From assembly GCA_045542415.1 (NCBI GenBank), contig JAZQKZ010000088.1, positions 1-64,000 on the forward strand: DNA of 64,000 bases, read 5' to 3'. The position numbers and the translations under genes are program-made. Shown piece by piece: positions 16,133-24,198 of the stretch. The first letter of the stretch is position 1. Each line of letters starts with the position of its first letter. The notes beneath the pieces were generated by a model. That model worked only from the letters and a program-made list of their open reading frames with translations, did no database searches and had not been told where the DNA came from. This DNA comes from UMGS1958 sp045542415 (GTDB taxonomy: Bacteria > Bacillota > Clostridia > UBA1381).

Positions 16133-16849
16133 TTATATCGGGTTAAAAAGGTTTCTGTCATTATACGTAGCTATGAGTTTGTCAAAAAATGTTTCAATAC
16201 TCAGTTCTGAACAGGTTGGAATTATTGTTGGTGGATCAGTAGAAAAATCAACCTTGATAAAGGCAAAATGTTCATATTTATCATTTGGCTCGTGCCAGTT
16301 TTCGCGATTAGTTATTTTCTTGAATAGCTTTTCAGCACGGTCTAAATCTATTTGTTCGCTTCGTCCAGGCTTTATAGAATTATGGGGCAACAAGTAAACA
16401 TAACCAAGCGTAGCCATAGGAAATCGGTCATGCAAAGATATGCATTCACCAATAATACCCTCATAATAATTTTCAATATTCTTTCCGACCGATGACATCT
16501 GACTTCTTACTCCAATTGCTATCTGCGGTCCGTTGGCAAAGTGAGTTAGGACAATATCTTCATCTTTATTCTTGTGAGACCCAAATAAAGTCGCCTCCTG
16601 CATTAACTGGAATTTTTTTGGATCTATCCTTACAGCAGGATAATGAGGACGACCAGTTGGTTTTTTCATTTCAGACAAGTCAATTAATTGCACCTTGCTC
16701 TGATCTAACGCTGCATAGAATTCATTAACACAATATTTATGCAATTGATAAATAAAAGACGATCCACGAACAGAAGCTGTAGGATCACTTAAATATATGC
16801 TTTTCATATTAGCTAAACATTGTTGCAACTTTTCCATATCTGCTGGCAT
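16133..16849 (-). CDS. Putative type II restriction endonuclease
   Basis: A 238-residue protein assigned mainly from context: it is convergent with a type II methylase and translationally coupled (TAATG) to an XRE controller gene. The central block 'QIAIGVRSQMSSVGKN' followed by 'YYEGIIGECISLHDRFPMATLGYVYLLP' (about residues 110-155) resembles the conserved core of small type II endonucleases, with acidic residues Glu near 130-135 as possible metal ligands. No classical PD-ExK spacing could be fixed by eye, so the fold is uncertain. If it is the nuclease, it cuts unmethylated copies of the methylase site. Confidence 0.65.
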   Translation of the reverse strand: MPADMEKLQQCLANMKSIYLSDPTASVRGSSFIYQLHKYCVNEFYAALDQSKVQLIDLSEMKKPTGRPHYPAVRIDPKKFQLMQEATLFGSHKNKDEDIVLTHFANGPQIAIGVRSQMSSVGKNIENYYEGIIGECISLHDRFPMATLGYVYLLPHNSIKPGRSEQIDLDRAEKLFKKITNRENWHEPNDKYEHFAFIKVDFSTDPPTIIPTCSELSIETFFDKLIATYNDRNLFNPI

Positions 16850-17073
16850 TACTTATCCTCCTCATTATCATCAATTAGTAGTTTATAGGGTTCAAGCCCA
16901 AGAGCATCTGCTATGCGCTGAATATTTTCAATGGAAATATTACGTTGGTATCGCTCAACAGTACTAATATAAGTACGATGTAACCCGCATTTCTCAGCAA
17001 ACTGTTCTTGCGAAAGACCGAGAGCAAGACGGTATTTTCTTAGATTAGCACCAAATACCTTTACAATATCCAT
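16849..17073 (-). CDS. XRE-family regulator, likely R-M controller
   Basis: A 74-residue single-domain helix-turn-helix protein: 'LRKYRLALGLSQEQFAEKCGLHRTYISTVER' covers the HTH, followed by 'ISIENIQRIADALGLEP', the usual second half of the fold. ATG at 17073 is chosen because AAGGTGG lies just upstream; the longer TTG-started frame would place that site inside the gene. The stop overlaps the endonuclease start (TAATG). This size and arrangement are typical of C (controller) proteins that delay endonuclease expression after entry into a new cell. Repeated CTACA/TGTAG motifs upstream are candidate operators. Confidence 0.82.
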   Translation of the reverse strand: MDIVKVFGANLRKYRLALGLSQEQFAEKCGLHRTYISTVERYQRNISIENIQRIADALGLEPYKLLIDDNEEDK

Positions 17074-17110
17074 AATACACCACCACCTTATCAAAAAAAT
17101 TATATCATGT

Positions 17111-17187
17111 TGTAGTCAATAAATCTACATATTATGAGTAACATCTACAAATTTCATCTTTACAACCATATTGATTAAGCAGCTACA
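17111..17187 (-). promoter_or_regulatory. Candidate controller-protein operators
   Basis: TGTAG-N9-CTACA (17111-17129) forms an inverted repeat, and further CTACA copies occur at 17145-17149 and 17183-17187. The first pair overlaps the likely promoter of the XRE gene (TATAAT at about 17097-17102 on the minus strand). Spacing of about 20 and 38 bp suggests more than one dimer site. Confidence 0.45.
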
Positions 17188-17268
17188 AATCTATCAATAC
17201 AAAAAACGTTCTTAACACAAGGACATTGATTTATTACAATTTTTTAACAGAATGTTTACATTGATTGT

Positions 17269-17297
17269 TTGACTAACATATGTAAATATGGTATAAT
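17269..17297 (+). promoter_or_regulatory. Promoter of the dGTPase-family gene
   Basis: TTGACT (17269-17274), 17-bp spacer, perfect TATAAT (17292-17297), 29 bp before the start codon. Confidence 0.8.
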
Positions 17298-17326
17298 ATT
17301 GGTAAAAACAAGGTAAGGAGCCCACT

Positions 17327-18565
17327 ATGAATAACAATAAAAAGTTTTATGATGTTTCGGCAAGACAGCACAATAGTAAATGGAGTTCACTAATACGCAG
17401 AGAGATTGAGTTGTATAATAAAGAACATGACATCAGAACACCGTTTGAAAGAGATTATACCAGAATCCTACATTCTCTATCGTATAGAAGATTGAAGCAT
17501 AAGACACAAGTTTTTTTCACAACAAATAATGACCATATTTGCACAAGAATTGAGCATGTCAGTCATGTCGAATCAGTGAGCTATACTATAGCTAAAGAAT
17601 TAGGATTGAATGCTGAACTCACTAAAGCTATTGCAGTAGGACATGATTTAGGTCATGCCCCGTTTGGTCATGCAGGAGAAAGTGTATTAAAAGAACTTAC
17701 TGAAAAGTATTTGAAAACTCAGTTTTGGCACGAAAAAAATGGACTCCGTTTTGTAGATAATGTAGAACTTTTGGAAGATGAAAAAAGGCATTTTCACAAT
17801 TTGAATTTAACATATGCAGTCAGAGATGGAATTATATCGCACTGCGGAGAAGTAAATGATACATGCATATTTCCACGTGATGAGTATATAGATTTAAATG
17901 AATTTATAGAAAGTGGTCAATACCAGGCATACACTTGGGAGGGATGTGTAGTTAAACTTGCCGACAAAATTGCATATGTCGGACGTGATATCGAAGATGC
18001 GAAACGTTTGAAAATACTGTCTAAAGAGCAACTATATGATTTGAAACGATTAGCACAGAAATACAAACTAGATTCCTTGAATACAACTAGTATAATACAT
18101 GATTTAATAATAGACATATGCAAAAATAGTTCACCTGAAAGTGGTTTGAAGCTATCTCCTATGCATGCAGAAATGCTATTAGCAGTAAAAGAATACAATT
18201 ACAAAAACATATATGGAAGTGATCGATTGCTTGTGTGCAAAAATTACATTAAATTAGTCATAAATAGCATTTTTGAAACATTGTTAAGATGTTATTCTGG
18301 AAAAGATACCTTAAAGGTCATCAAAGATCGATTAGTTGCATTTCCTGAATTAATGAGCGGTTTCTCATTATGGTTGCTTCAACGAAGTGATATAGACGCT
18401 AACGCATCGGACTTTCCATCAAACATTCAAATGAAATGTGAAAATATAAAGATATACAAAAATATAGAAACCAAAAACATTTATATACAAGCAATAATAG
18501 ATTATATTGCTGGTATGACAGATCAATATGCATTAAAAATCTTTGACGAACTAGTTAGATTTTGA
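17327..18565 (+). CDS. dgt: dGTP triphosphohydrolase-family HD enzyme
   Basis: A 412-residue HD-superfamily dNTPase that removes triphosphate from deoxynucleotides. The N-terminal 'RTPFERDYTRILHSLSYRRL' segment is diagnostic of dGTPases. Metal ligands are His77 ('RIEHVSH'), His106-Asp107 ('GHDLGHAPFGHAGE') and Asp213 ('LADKIAY'). Known members act in nucleotide balance, and some are antiviral, depleting dNTPs on phage infection. Its position inside a defence island, next to restriction-modification genes and with low G+C, favours the antiviral role, but this is inference. It has its own strong promoter. The C-terminal 80 residues are less conserved. Confidence 0.9.
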   Translation: MNNNKKFYDVSARQHNSKWSSLIRREIELYNKEHDIRTPFERDYTRILHSLSYRRLKHKTQVFFTTNNDHICTRIEHVSHVESVSYTIAKELGLNAELTKAIAVGHDLGHAPFGHAGESVLKELTEKYLKTQFWHEKNGLRFVDNVELLEDEKRHFHNLNLTYAVRDGIISHCGEVNDTCIFPRDEYIDLNEFIESGQYQAYTWEGCVVKLADKIAYVGRDIEDAKRLKILSKEQLYDLKRLAQKYKLDSLNTTSIIHDLIIDICKNSSPESGLKLSPMHAEMLLAVKEYNYKNIYGSDRLLVCKNYIKLVINSIFETLLRCYSGKDTLKVIKDRLVAFPELMSGFSLWLLQRSDIDANASDFPSNIQMKCENIKIYKNIETKNIYIQAIIDYIAGMTDQYALKIFDELVRF

Positions 18566-18633
18566 GTTGACTATTTTTGTAACAACCCATACCTCAAAAA
18601 TATATAATAAAAATGATAGATATTATCACATTA

Positions 18634-18669
18634 GCCCTATGCAGGTCAAGCCGCATAGGGCAATTTTTA
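18634..18669 (+). terminator. Hairpin with T-run before the amidoligase gene
   Basis: GCCCTATGC pairs perfectly with GCATAGGGC across a 10-nt loop, then AATTTTTAT. It probably terminates dGTPase transcription. A comparable but different hairpin (14048-14084) precedes the truncated amidoligase copy. Confidence 0.7.
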
Positions 18670-18694
18670 TATATTTCGGAAGGAGAAAAAAACA

Positions 18695-19789
18695 ATGGAA
18701 GAATTAATTTGTGACATCTGCGGCAAAAGCTATCCGGAGGACAGCGGACGTGTGCTTGACAATCAGAGACTTTGCCCGGATTGCGTAAATGAGCACACTC
18801 GTGAATGTGAGGGCTGTGGAGAGCATATATTTATTGATGATTTAATCAATGGATATTGCGAACCATGCTATAACAACACTTTCACACACTGCACCTATTG
18901 CAACGATATAATCAGATATGATCGTGCTTGCTATTTGGCTGATGATAGGTATTTCGAATCGCCGTACTGCGATCAGTGTGTGTCAGAGGTACAGGAAGCT
19001 ATTCACGGCTACTACTACAAGCCTTCACCTATTTTCTACGGAACAGGTACACGATATTATGGCTGTGAACTTGAAATTGACGGAGGCGGAGAGGATTGCG
19101 AAAATGCCTCGAGCATCCTGAAATGTGGCAACGAACAAAAAGAACATCTCTACATCAAGCACGATGGAAGCCTTGATGATGGCATGGAAATTGTCACCCA
19201 CCCAATGACACTGGACTACCACACCAACGCCATGCCCTGGAAGGAAGTTTTGTCAAAAGCCATTTCCCTGGGCTATCGCTCGCACCAGGCTTGCACCTGC
19301 GGACTCCATGTGCACGTCAACAGAAATGCATTCGGAGACACAGAGGAACAGCAAGACGACGCAATCGCACGCATTCTGTTTTTCATCGAAAGGCACTGGA
19401 ACGAGCTGCTGAAATTCAGCCGCCGCACGCAACACCAGGCAAAACGATGGGCAGATAGGTATGGGATTTATGATAAACCTAAAGAGACTTTGATAATAGC
19501 AAAGGAATCAAATGTTGGAAGGTATGTAGCACTCAATCTCAATAATCAAAGTACAATAGAATTTAGAATTTTCAGAGGTACTCTTAAATATACAACATTT
19601 ATAGCGACATTACAGTTAGTTGATGAAATCTGTAATGCCGCTTTTTTATTGTCTGATGATGACTTTGATGCTATGACATGGAGTGAGTTTGTCAGTAAGA
19701 TACCATCAACAAAACAGGAGCTTATTAACTATCTAAAAAGCAGAATGCTATATGTAAATGAACATCAAACAGAGGAGGAAGAAATATAA
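18695..19789 (+). CDS. Putative amidoligase with N-terminal zinc modules
   Basis: A 364-residue protein of the Amidoligase_2 family (glutamine-synthetase-like fold; COOH-NH2 ligases). The N-terminus has a string of CxxC pairs (about residues 5-8, 27-30, 38-41, 54-57, 65-68 and 91-94), suggesting three zinc-binding modules. The catalytic region starts at 'GCELEIDGG' near 128, continues with 'HDGSLDDGMEIVTHP', 'CGLHVHVNR' and ends with 'IEFRIFRGT', all family hallmarks. It probably joins an amine to a carboxylate using ATP. Its stop overlaps the start of the glutamine amidotransferase gene, which may supply ammonia. The substrate is unknown. Bases about 19185-19460 are unusually G+C-rich compared with the rest of the gene. 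Confidence 0.82.
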   Translation: MEELICDICGKSYPEDSGRVLDNQRLCPDCVNEHTRECEGCGEHIFIDDLINGYCEPCYNNTFTHCTYCNDIIRYDRACYLADDRYFESPYCDQCVSEVQEAIHGYYYKPSPIFYGTGTRYYGCELEIDGGGEDCENASSILKCGNEQKEHLYIKHDGSLDDGMEIVTHPMTLDYHTNAMPWKEVLSKAISLGYRSHQACTCGLHVHVNRNAFGDTEEQQDDAIARILFFIERHWNELLKFSRRTQHQAKRWADRYGIYDKPKETLIIAKESNVGRYVALNLNNQSTIEFRIFRGTLKYTTFIATLQLVDEICNAAFLLSDDDFDAMTWSEFVSKIPSTKQELINYLKSRMLYVNEHQTEEEEI

Positions 19790-20694
19790 TGTGCGGATTA
19801 GCCGGAATTGTACACTATGGAAACAGATATAATCTTAACCCTTTAGCAAAAGCATTATCTATCAATTGTATGGTAAGAGGTACTGATGCAACTGGATATG
19901 CTTATGTTGTTCAAAATAATATTGAGGTCAGAAAAAGAGCAGTAAAAGCGGACAAGCTCTGTTTTAAGATACCTCTCCACAGTAAGAGTGTAATAATACA
20001 TACACGTCATTCAACACAAGGCAATGCAAGAAAGAATATAAATAATCATCCATGGACAGGTCGTACAGATAATGCTACATTTGCCCTTGCACATAATGGA
20101 GTTTTGTATAATGACAATATTCTTAGAAAAACATACCCTATTCCAGAGCCTAAAATAGAAACGGATTCATTTATAGCTGTGCAACTACTCGAATATAAAA
20201 ACAGACTTGATTTTGAAAGTATAAAATTCATGGCTGAAAATGTACTAGGCAGCTATTCATTTTCTATAATGGATAATCAGAGTAATATATATTTAGTCAA
20301 AGGTGACAGCCCATTATCAATAGTTCATATTCCGGAATTGAAGCTATATGTCTATGCTTCAACCCAGGATATTCTGCATAAGGCTCTCAAAAGTGTGAGA
20401 TTATCGCATTTTAGATATAAAATAGTATCAATTACAAATGGTGATATTGTAAAGATTTGTACTGATGGAAATATAGAACGCAGTTCGTTTGATTTCAGTG
20501 ATTCATCATTACATGGATTTAATTGGTGGGATTATGGGTTAAGTAGTGGCAGAAGTCGATACATCAAGGAATTAAAGCAGGTCGCTAAATACGCCGGATA
20601 TACAGAAGATGATATAGATGCACTTCTTGAAATAGGCTACACACCTGACGAGATAGAAAACTACATATACAACATGGAGGGATATTATGTTTAA
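19789..20694 (+). CDS. Class II glutamine amidotransferase
   Basis: A 301-residue GATase II (Ntn-hydrolase fold). Cys2, directly after the initiator Met (MCGLAG), is the nucleophile once the Met is removed. Other motifs: 'RGTDATGYAY' near 33, 'HTRHSTQGN' near 72, 'AHNGVLYND' near 99 and 'ETDSFIAVQLLE' near 120. It releases ammonia from glutamine, and, being coupled to the amidoligase by a TAATG overlap, most likely feeds or modifies the same reaction. Residues 255-300 form a helical tail with a UBA-like look ('DDIDALLEIGYTPDEIENYI'). It lacks the synthase domains of GlmS, PurF or AsnB, so it is not one of those enzymes. Confidence 0.85.
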   Translation: MCGLAGIVHYGNRYNLNPLAKALSINCMVRGTDATGYAYVVQNNIEVRKRAVKADKLCFKIPLHSKSVIIHTRHSTQGNARKNINNHPWTGRTDNATFALAHNGVLYNDNILRKTYPIPEPKIETDSFIAVQLLEYKNRLDFESIKFMAENVLGSYSFSIMDNQSNIYLVKGDSPLSIVHIPELKLYVYASTQDILHKALKSVRLSHFRYKIVSITNGDIVKICTDGNIERSSFDFSDSSLHGFNWWDYGLSSGRSRYIKELKQVAKYAGYTEDDIDALLEIGYTPDEIENYIYNMEGYYV

Positions 20695-20980
20695 TAACAA
20701 AAGATTTTTAACTGCAAGGATAGATTCAGAGATACCACTTTCTTTACAATGTTTTCTCTGGAATTTGATAGATACAATGTTAGTATCATGTAAAGATTAT
20801 CTGCAAGTATTTAAAATCACAAGCAAAGATAATAAGCTGAAAATCGTTCATTCACAGGAATGCCCCGATTACACTAAAAGCTATATCATAGAGAACTGTT
20901 TCTCATTTCCTGTAAATATAAAAATATTTGTTATAGATAGCAATGATTATAGCACTATGTTATTTGCAGATGAATACTAA
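20687..20980 (+). CDS. DUF960 family protein
   Basis: A 97-residue protein whose start overlaps the amidotransferase end by 8 bp. 'IPLSLQCFLWNLIDTM', 'KDYLQVFKI' and 'NDYSTMLFADEY' fit DUF960, a small cytoplasmic family often found on plasmids, conjugative elements and phages of Firmicutes, with no established function. Being the third member of a tightly overlapping three-gene unit, it is probably a partner of the amidoligase/amidotransferase pair. No catalytic residues can be suggested. Confidence 0.75.
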   Translation: MFNNKRFLTARIDSEIPLSLQCFLWNLIDTMLVSCKDYLQVFKITSKDNKLKIVHSQECPDYTKSYIIENCFSFPVNIKIFVIDSNDYSTMLFADEY

Positions 20981-20995
20981 TCAGAAAACAACGAA

Positions 20996-21141
20996 GAAGC
21001 AAAAGGGACTGTTGCTTCGAGCTGTTGCATTTGTCACGGAACTGCCCGAAGAATACTCCGGAAAGCTCGGAGCGGCAGTTCACTTTTGTTTCGAGATGAT
21101 ATATGGCAGTGGCACATTAAAGCGCCACTGCCATATTTTTT
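20996..21141 (+). other. Hairpin-rich segment ending in a terminator
   Basis: Three consecutive hairpins can be read: GAAGCAA/TTGCTTC, GAACTGCC/GGCAGTTC and TATGGCAGTGGC/GCCACTGCCATA (21102-21135), the last followed by a T-run and clearly a terminator. A frame across this segment could encode about 50 residues, but it runs through the terminator stem, so it is either a decayed gene end or a structured RNA. The rest of the gap up to 21234 shows nothing else. Confidence 0.5.
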
Positions 21142-21234
21142 GTAAGTAAGCACTTTACAGCTATATATTATATTCTTGATACGTATAGTACCCATGTGGG
21201 GCTATATGGAACATAGACAAGGAGGAACACAGAA

Positions 21235-22842
21235 ATGATTGATTTACAACAAGGATTAAGAGTTGTTCTGTATGCTCGTTTTTCATCGGATAATCAGCGT
21301 TCAGAGAGTATTGATGCCCAGATAAGAGCCATGAAGAAATATTGTAAAGAACGTAAGTATATGATTGTAAATATCTACACTGATGAAGCACGTTCTGCAA
21401 CAACAGATAAAAGACCATCATTTCAGAGAATGATAGCTGATTGTAAATTACATAATTTCGATGCAGTCATCGTACATAAGCTTGATAGGTTTTCAAGAAA
21501 CAGATATGATTCTGCAATGTACAAAAGGGAGCTTAAAAAGAATGGTGTTAAGCTCTTCTCGGTACTTGAAAATCTTGATGATAGTCCGGAATCAGTAATG
21601 ATGGAAGCAATGCTTGAAGGTATGTCAGAATACTATTCTAAAAATTTAGGAAGAGAGGTTATGAAAGGTTTGAAAGAAAATGCTATGCAGTGCAAACACA
21701 CTGGCGGACTTCCGCCGTTTGGATTTAAACTTGATGCTAATAAGCATTTGATTATAGATGATGAAAAGGCTCATATTGTAAAAACCATATTTGAGATGTA
21801 CGATAAAGGCTTAGGCTATAGTAAAATATTATCATACTTAAATTCAAATGGATATATGACACAAAAAGGTAAACATTTCGCAAAGAATTCCCTTAATTCA
21901 ATATTATCGAACGAGAAATACGCCGGAGTCTATACCTACAATCGTTCAGCCTCAAAAGACGACAGAAACAAACGAAGCGGCGGCATCAAAAATGATGAAG
22001 AAATCATCCGCATTCCCGGAGGCTGTCCTCAGCTCATCGACAAAGAGCTGTTCGACAGGGTGCAAAAAAGAATGCACAGACAAACCAACAGAGGCGGCAA
22101 ATTCAATGCAAAGATGAACTACCTGCTGTCGGGCATGGTGGTCTGCGGACACTGCGGCAGAATGCTCAACGGCAACACCAGATTTTCAGGACGAAGCAAA
22201 AGGCAGCACTCGACCTACCGATGCACCACGCACAGAGATTTCTGCAACATCAAGGAAATCAACAAGATGTATTTAGAGGCATATGTTCTCGAATTGCTAG
22301 AAAAGAATTTCTTGAATGCCAAGACGCTTAAAAAGCATATTGTAAAAGCAAATGCATATATTGACAGGCTTAATAAGAACATGGATACTGAAATCAGTAA
22401 ATATGAAAAACAGCTTATGGAGATTAATAAAGCACTGTCAAATATAAGTTCAGCTATTGAAAAAGGTGTTGCTGTAGATATGTTTATCGATAGACTTACG
22501 GATTTGGAATCAAAGCGAATCAAGGTTGAGAATGACATTTTGGTTTTACAGCAGAATGCTTCGAGCAGAATATGTCTTGATGATATAGATAAAATGATAA
22601 AAAGACACAAATCTATGTTATCAGACCTATCAAGTGATAAAGCTAAAGAGTTCATTGGCACTTATGTTACATCAATGATACTTCATAATGATTGCATTGA
22701 AATTACACTAAACACAGGTTTTGGAATATCTGATACACTTAACAAGACCTTGAAGGTTTCAAGAAATGATATATATTCTTTTGGAACTAAAAACAAACGT
22801 AGATATGCGGAATTATATTACAGAAAGGGCGATAGAAAATGA
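21235..22842 (+). CDS. Large serine recombinase 1
   Basis: A 535-residue site-specific recombinase. The resolvase domain (1-150) has the catalytic serine in 'YARFSSDNQ', followed by 'DEARSATTDKRP' and 'VHKLDRFSRNRYD'. The recombinase domain (about 165-270) and a zinc ribbon ('CGHCGRML' ... 'CTTHRDFC', about 302-340) follow, then a long coiled coil (370-450) and a C-terminal tail, as in CcrA/CcrB and phage integrases of this class. It would cut and join short attachment sites to excise or insert an element. A G+C-rich patch covers roughly 21904-22262. Its stop overlaps the next gene (ATGA). Confidence 0.93.
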   Translation: MIDLQQGLRVVLYARFSSDNQRSESIDAQIRAMKKYCKERKYMIVNIYTDEARSATTDKRPSFQRMIADCKLHNFDAVIVHKLDRFSRNRYDSAMYKRELKKNGVKLFSVLENLDDSPESVMMEAMLEGMSEYYSKNLGREVMKGLKENAMQCKHTGGLPPFGFKLDANKHLIIDDEKAHIVKTIFEMYDKGLGYSKILSYLNSNGYMTQKGKHFAKNSLNSILSNEKYAGVYTYNRSASKDDRNKRSGGIKNDEEIIRIPGGCPQLIDKELFDRVQKRMHRQTNRGGKFNAKMNYLLSGMVVCGHCGRMLNGNTRFSGRSKRQHSTYRCTTHRDFCNIKEINKMYLEAYVLELLEKNFLNAKTLKKHIVKANAYIDRLNKNMDTEISKYEKQLMEINKALSNISSAIEKGVAVDMFIDRLTDLESKRIKVENDILVLQQNASSRICLDDIDKMIKRHKSMLSDLSSDKAKEFIGTYVTSMILHNDCIEITLNTGFGISDTLNKTLKVSRNDIYSFGTKNKRRYAELYYRKGDRK

Positions 22843-23144
22843 TAAAATTGGGAACTTTAAGTGACATGGATAAGGTGGCACATTTAGATTCTGAAATGCA
22901 GTTACGCATTAAAGCTTGCCTTGCGATACTTGACGATTGCTACGGTGCTGATCGTGACATAGACCGTTCTCTTGGAGGATTTGTAGCTGTTATTGAAACA
23001 GAAGCAGATATTGACGCTTTAAAGGCATATAACCTTGATGTCAGAAATGATACATACGAATACAGTGATGTTTACGAGCACTTTGAGGAACGTATGTATT
23101 TGCTTGGCAGTGATTATGTTGTTATGGTATTTTTTAAAAAATAA
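22839..23144 (+). CDS. Hypothetical protein coupled to recombinase 1
   Basis: A 101-residue acidic protein whose ATG overlaps the recombinase stop codon (ATGA), so it is translated from the same message. It reads as two alpha/beta halves ('MQLRIKACLAILDDCYG', 'YVVMVFFKK') without membrane segments or metal-binding residues. I do not recognise the family. Possible roles include a directionality factor or a small element-encoded regulator, but nothing in the sequence proves either. Confidence 0.6.
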   Translation: MIKLGTLSDMDKVAHLDSEMQLRIKACLAILDDCYGADRDIDRSLGGFVAVIETEADIDALKAYNLDVRNDTYEYSDVYEHFEERMYLLGSDYVVMVFFKK

Positions 23145-23145
23145 C

Positions 23146-23175
23146 TTTACAAACACCAAGAAGATGTATTATAAT
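23146..23175 (+). promoter_or_regulatory. Candidate promoter
   Basis: TTTACA (23146-23151) and TATAAT (23170-23175), spacer 18 bp, just upstream of the hypothetical gene starting near 23219. Confidence 0.55.
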
Positions 23176-23218
23176 ATATTCAGAAAATACATTTTGAAAG
23201 GTGTGTGTAATAATAGAT

Positions 23219-24028
23219 ATGACATACGACACTACTAAAATACAAACCTTAAAAGAAATTAGCTCATCTATTTTCGAACGATTGCAGAAAAAAGAAGACA
23301 TTGACAATTTAGAAAAAAACACTAACTCATATGTAGGAAATCTGAAAGAAGACTTATATAAAGAACTTTCAAAAATGATAAATGGCTTGAAAAAAGACTT
23401 TTATGTAAATACTGATAAAATTTCTCGTTCTGACAAACATCCGAAAAATAAAAAGACATATGCGTTTATAGATAGTGAAGATGAAATACTTACTATGTAT
23501 GAATTATATAATAAACCAATAATAAAGAAATTGCGAAAGGATAAAAAAATAAAACTAGAGGATTTACTTTCGGAATCAGATGGAATGAAAAATGTTGATA
23601 TACTTAGTGAATTCTTTTCTGCATTAAAAAGCTTTCAAAGAAAAAACATACAACAAACATCAGAATATCGACTTAATAACGCTGACCCTAATGCATTAAG
23701 TAAAATGGATTTAGAAGAAATAGTTGAAAAATATTCAGAAGATGTTGAAATCGAAAAATCTATAAGATGGACAGATGGTTTTTTTATTAAGTACCTAAAT
23801 GATGAATATTTTGAGATAATAGAATTACTTAGAAAGATTTTTTTGTATGCGGATACAGTTCTGTCTAACGATTTTATATCGCAAATGCCTTCCGAAACTT
23901 TGCCTGAAGATATAATTAGTGATATACGAAAGAAATTAGACGATACCTGTAAAAAAATCCCTGAAATTGTAGACAAACGTGCCTCTTTTTATTTACCATG
24001 CAGTATAAACATAAATCACTTTATGTAA
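23219..24028 (+). CDS. Hypothetical charged helical protein
   Basis: A 269-residue, lysine- and glutamate-rich protein with no signal peptide or membrane segment. The first 70 residues look like a coiled coil, and 'IRWTDGFFIKYLNDEYFEIIELLRKIF' is the most hydrophobic stretch. Start uncertain: GAAAGG lies about 20 bp before ATG 23219, while an in-frame GTG at 23201 is too close to it. Followed by a terminator. No family recognised. It sits between recombinase 1 and the DUF927 module and is very A+T-rich, as expected for an element cargo gene. Confidence 0.6.
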   Translation: MTYDTTKIQTLKEISSSIFERLQKKEDIDNLEKNTNSYVGNLKEDLYKELSKMINGLKKDFYVNTDKISRSDKHPKNKKTYAFIDSEDEILTMYELYNKPIIKKLRKDKKIKLEDLLSESDGMKNVDILSEFFSALKSFQRKNIQQTSEYRLNNADPNALSKMDLEEIVEKYSEDVEIEKSIRWTDGFFIKYLNDEYFEIIELLRKIFLYADTVLSNDFISQMPSETLPEDIISDIRKKLDDTCKKIPEIVDKRASFYLPCSININHFM

Positions 24029-24038
24029 TAACTATCAA

Positions 24039-24071
24039 AGCGACTATAATCAAAATAGTCGCTTATTTTTT
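24039..24071 (+). terminator. Rho-independent terminator
   Basis: AGCGACTAT pairs perfectly with ATAGTCGCT around a 7-nt loop and is followed by TATTTTTT. Confidence 0.85.
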
Positions 24072-24198
24072 GTCAATCGCAATTTTCAAAAGAAAAGATG
24101 CGAGTGACTTTTTGATTTTGATGGTTTATAATGGAATCATAATCAAATTTTGATGCATCTAATTGGATTAGTAATTTGAATGTAAGGAGGGACTGTAT

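Noticed and set aside
20943..21149. Possible 68-codon gene after DUF960
   Set aside because: It overlaps the DUF960 end, has no ribosome-binding site and runs through a terminator stem.
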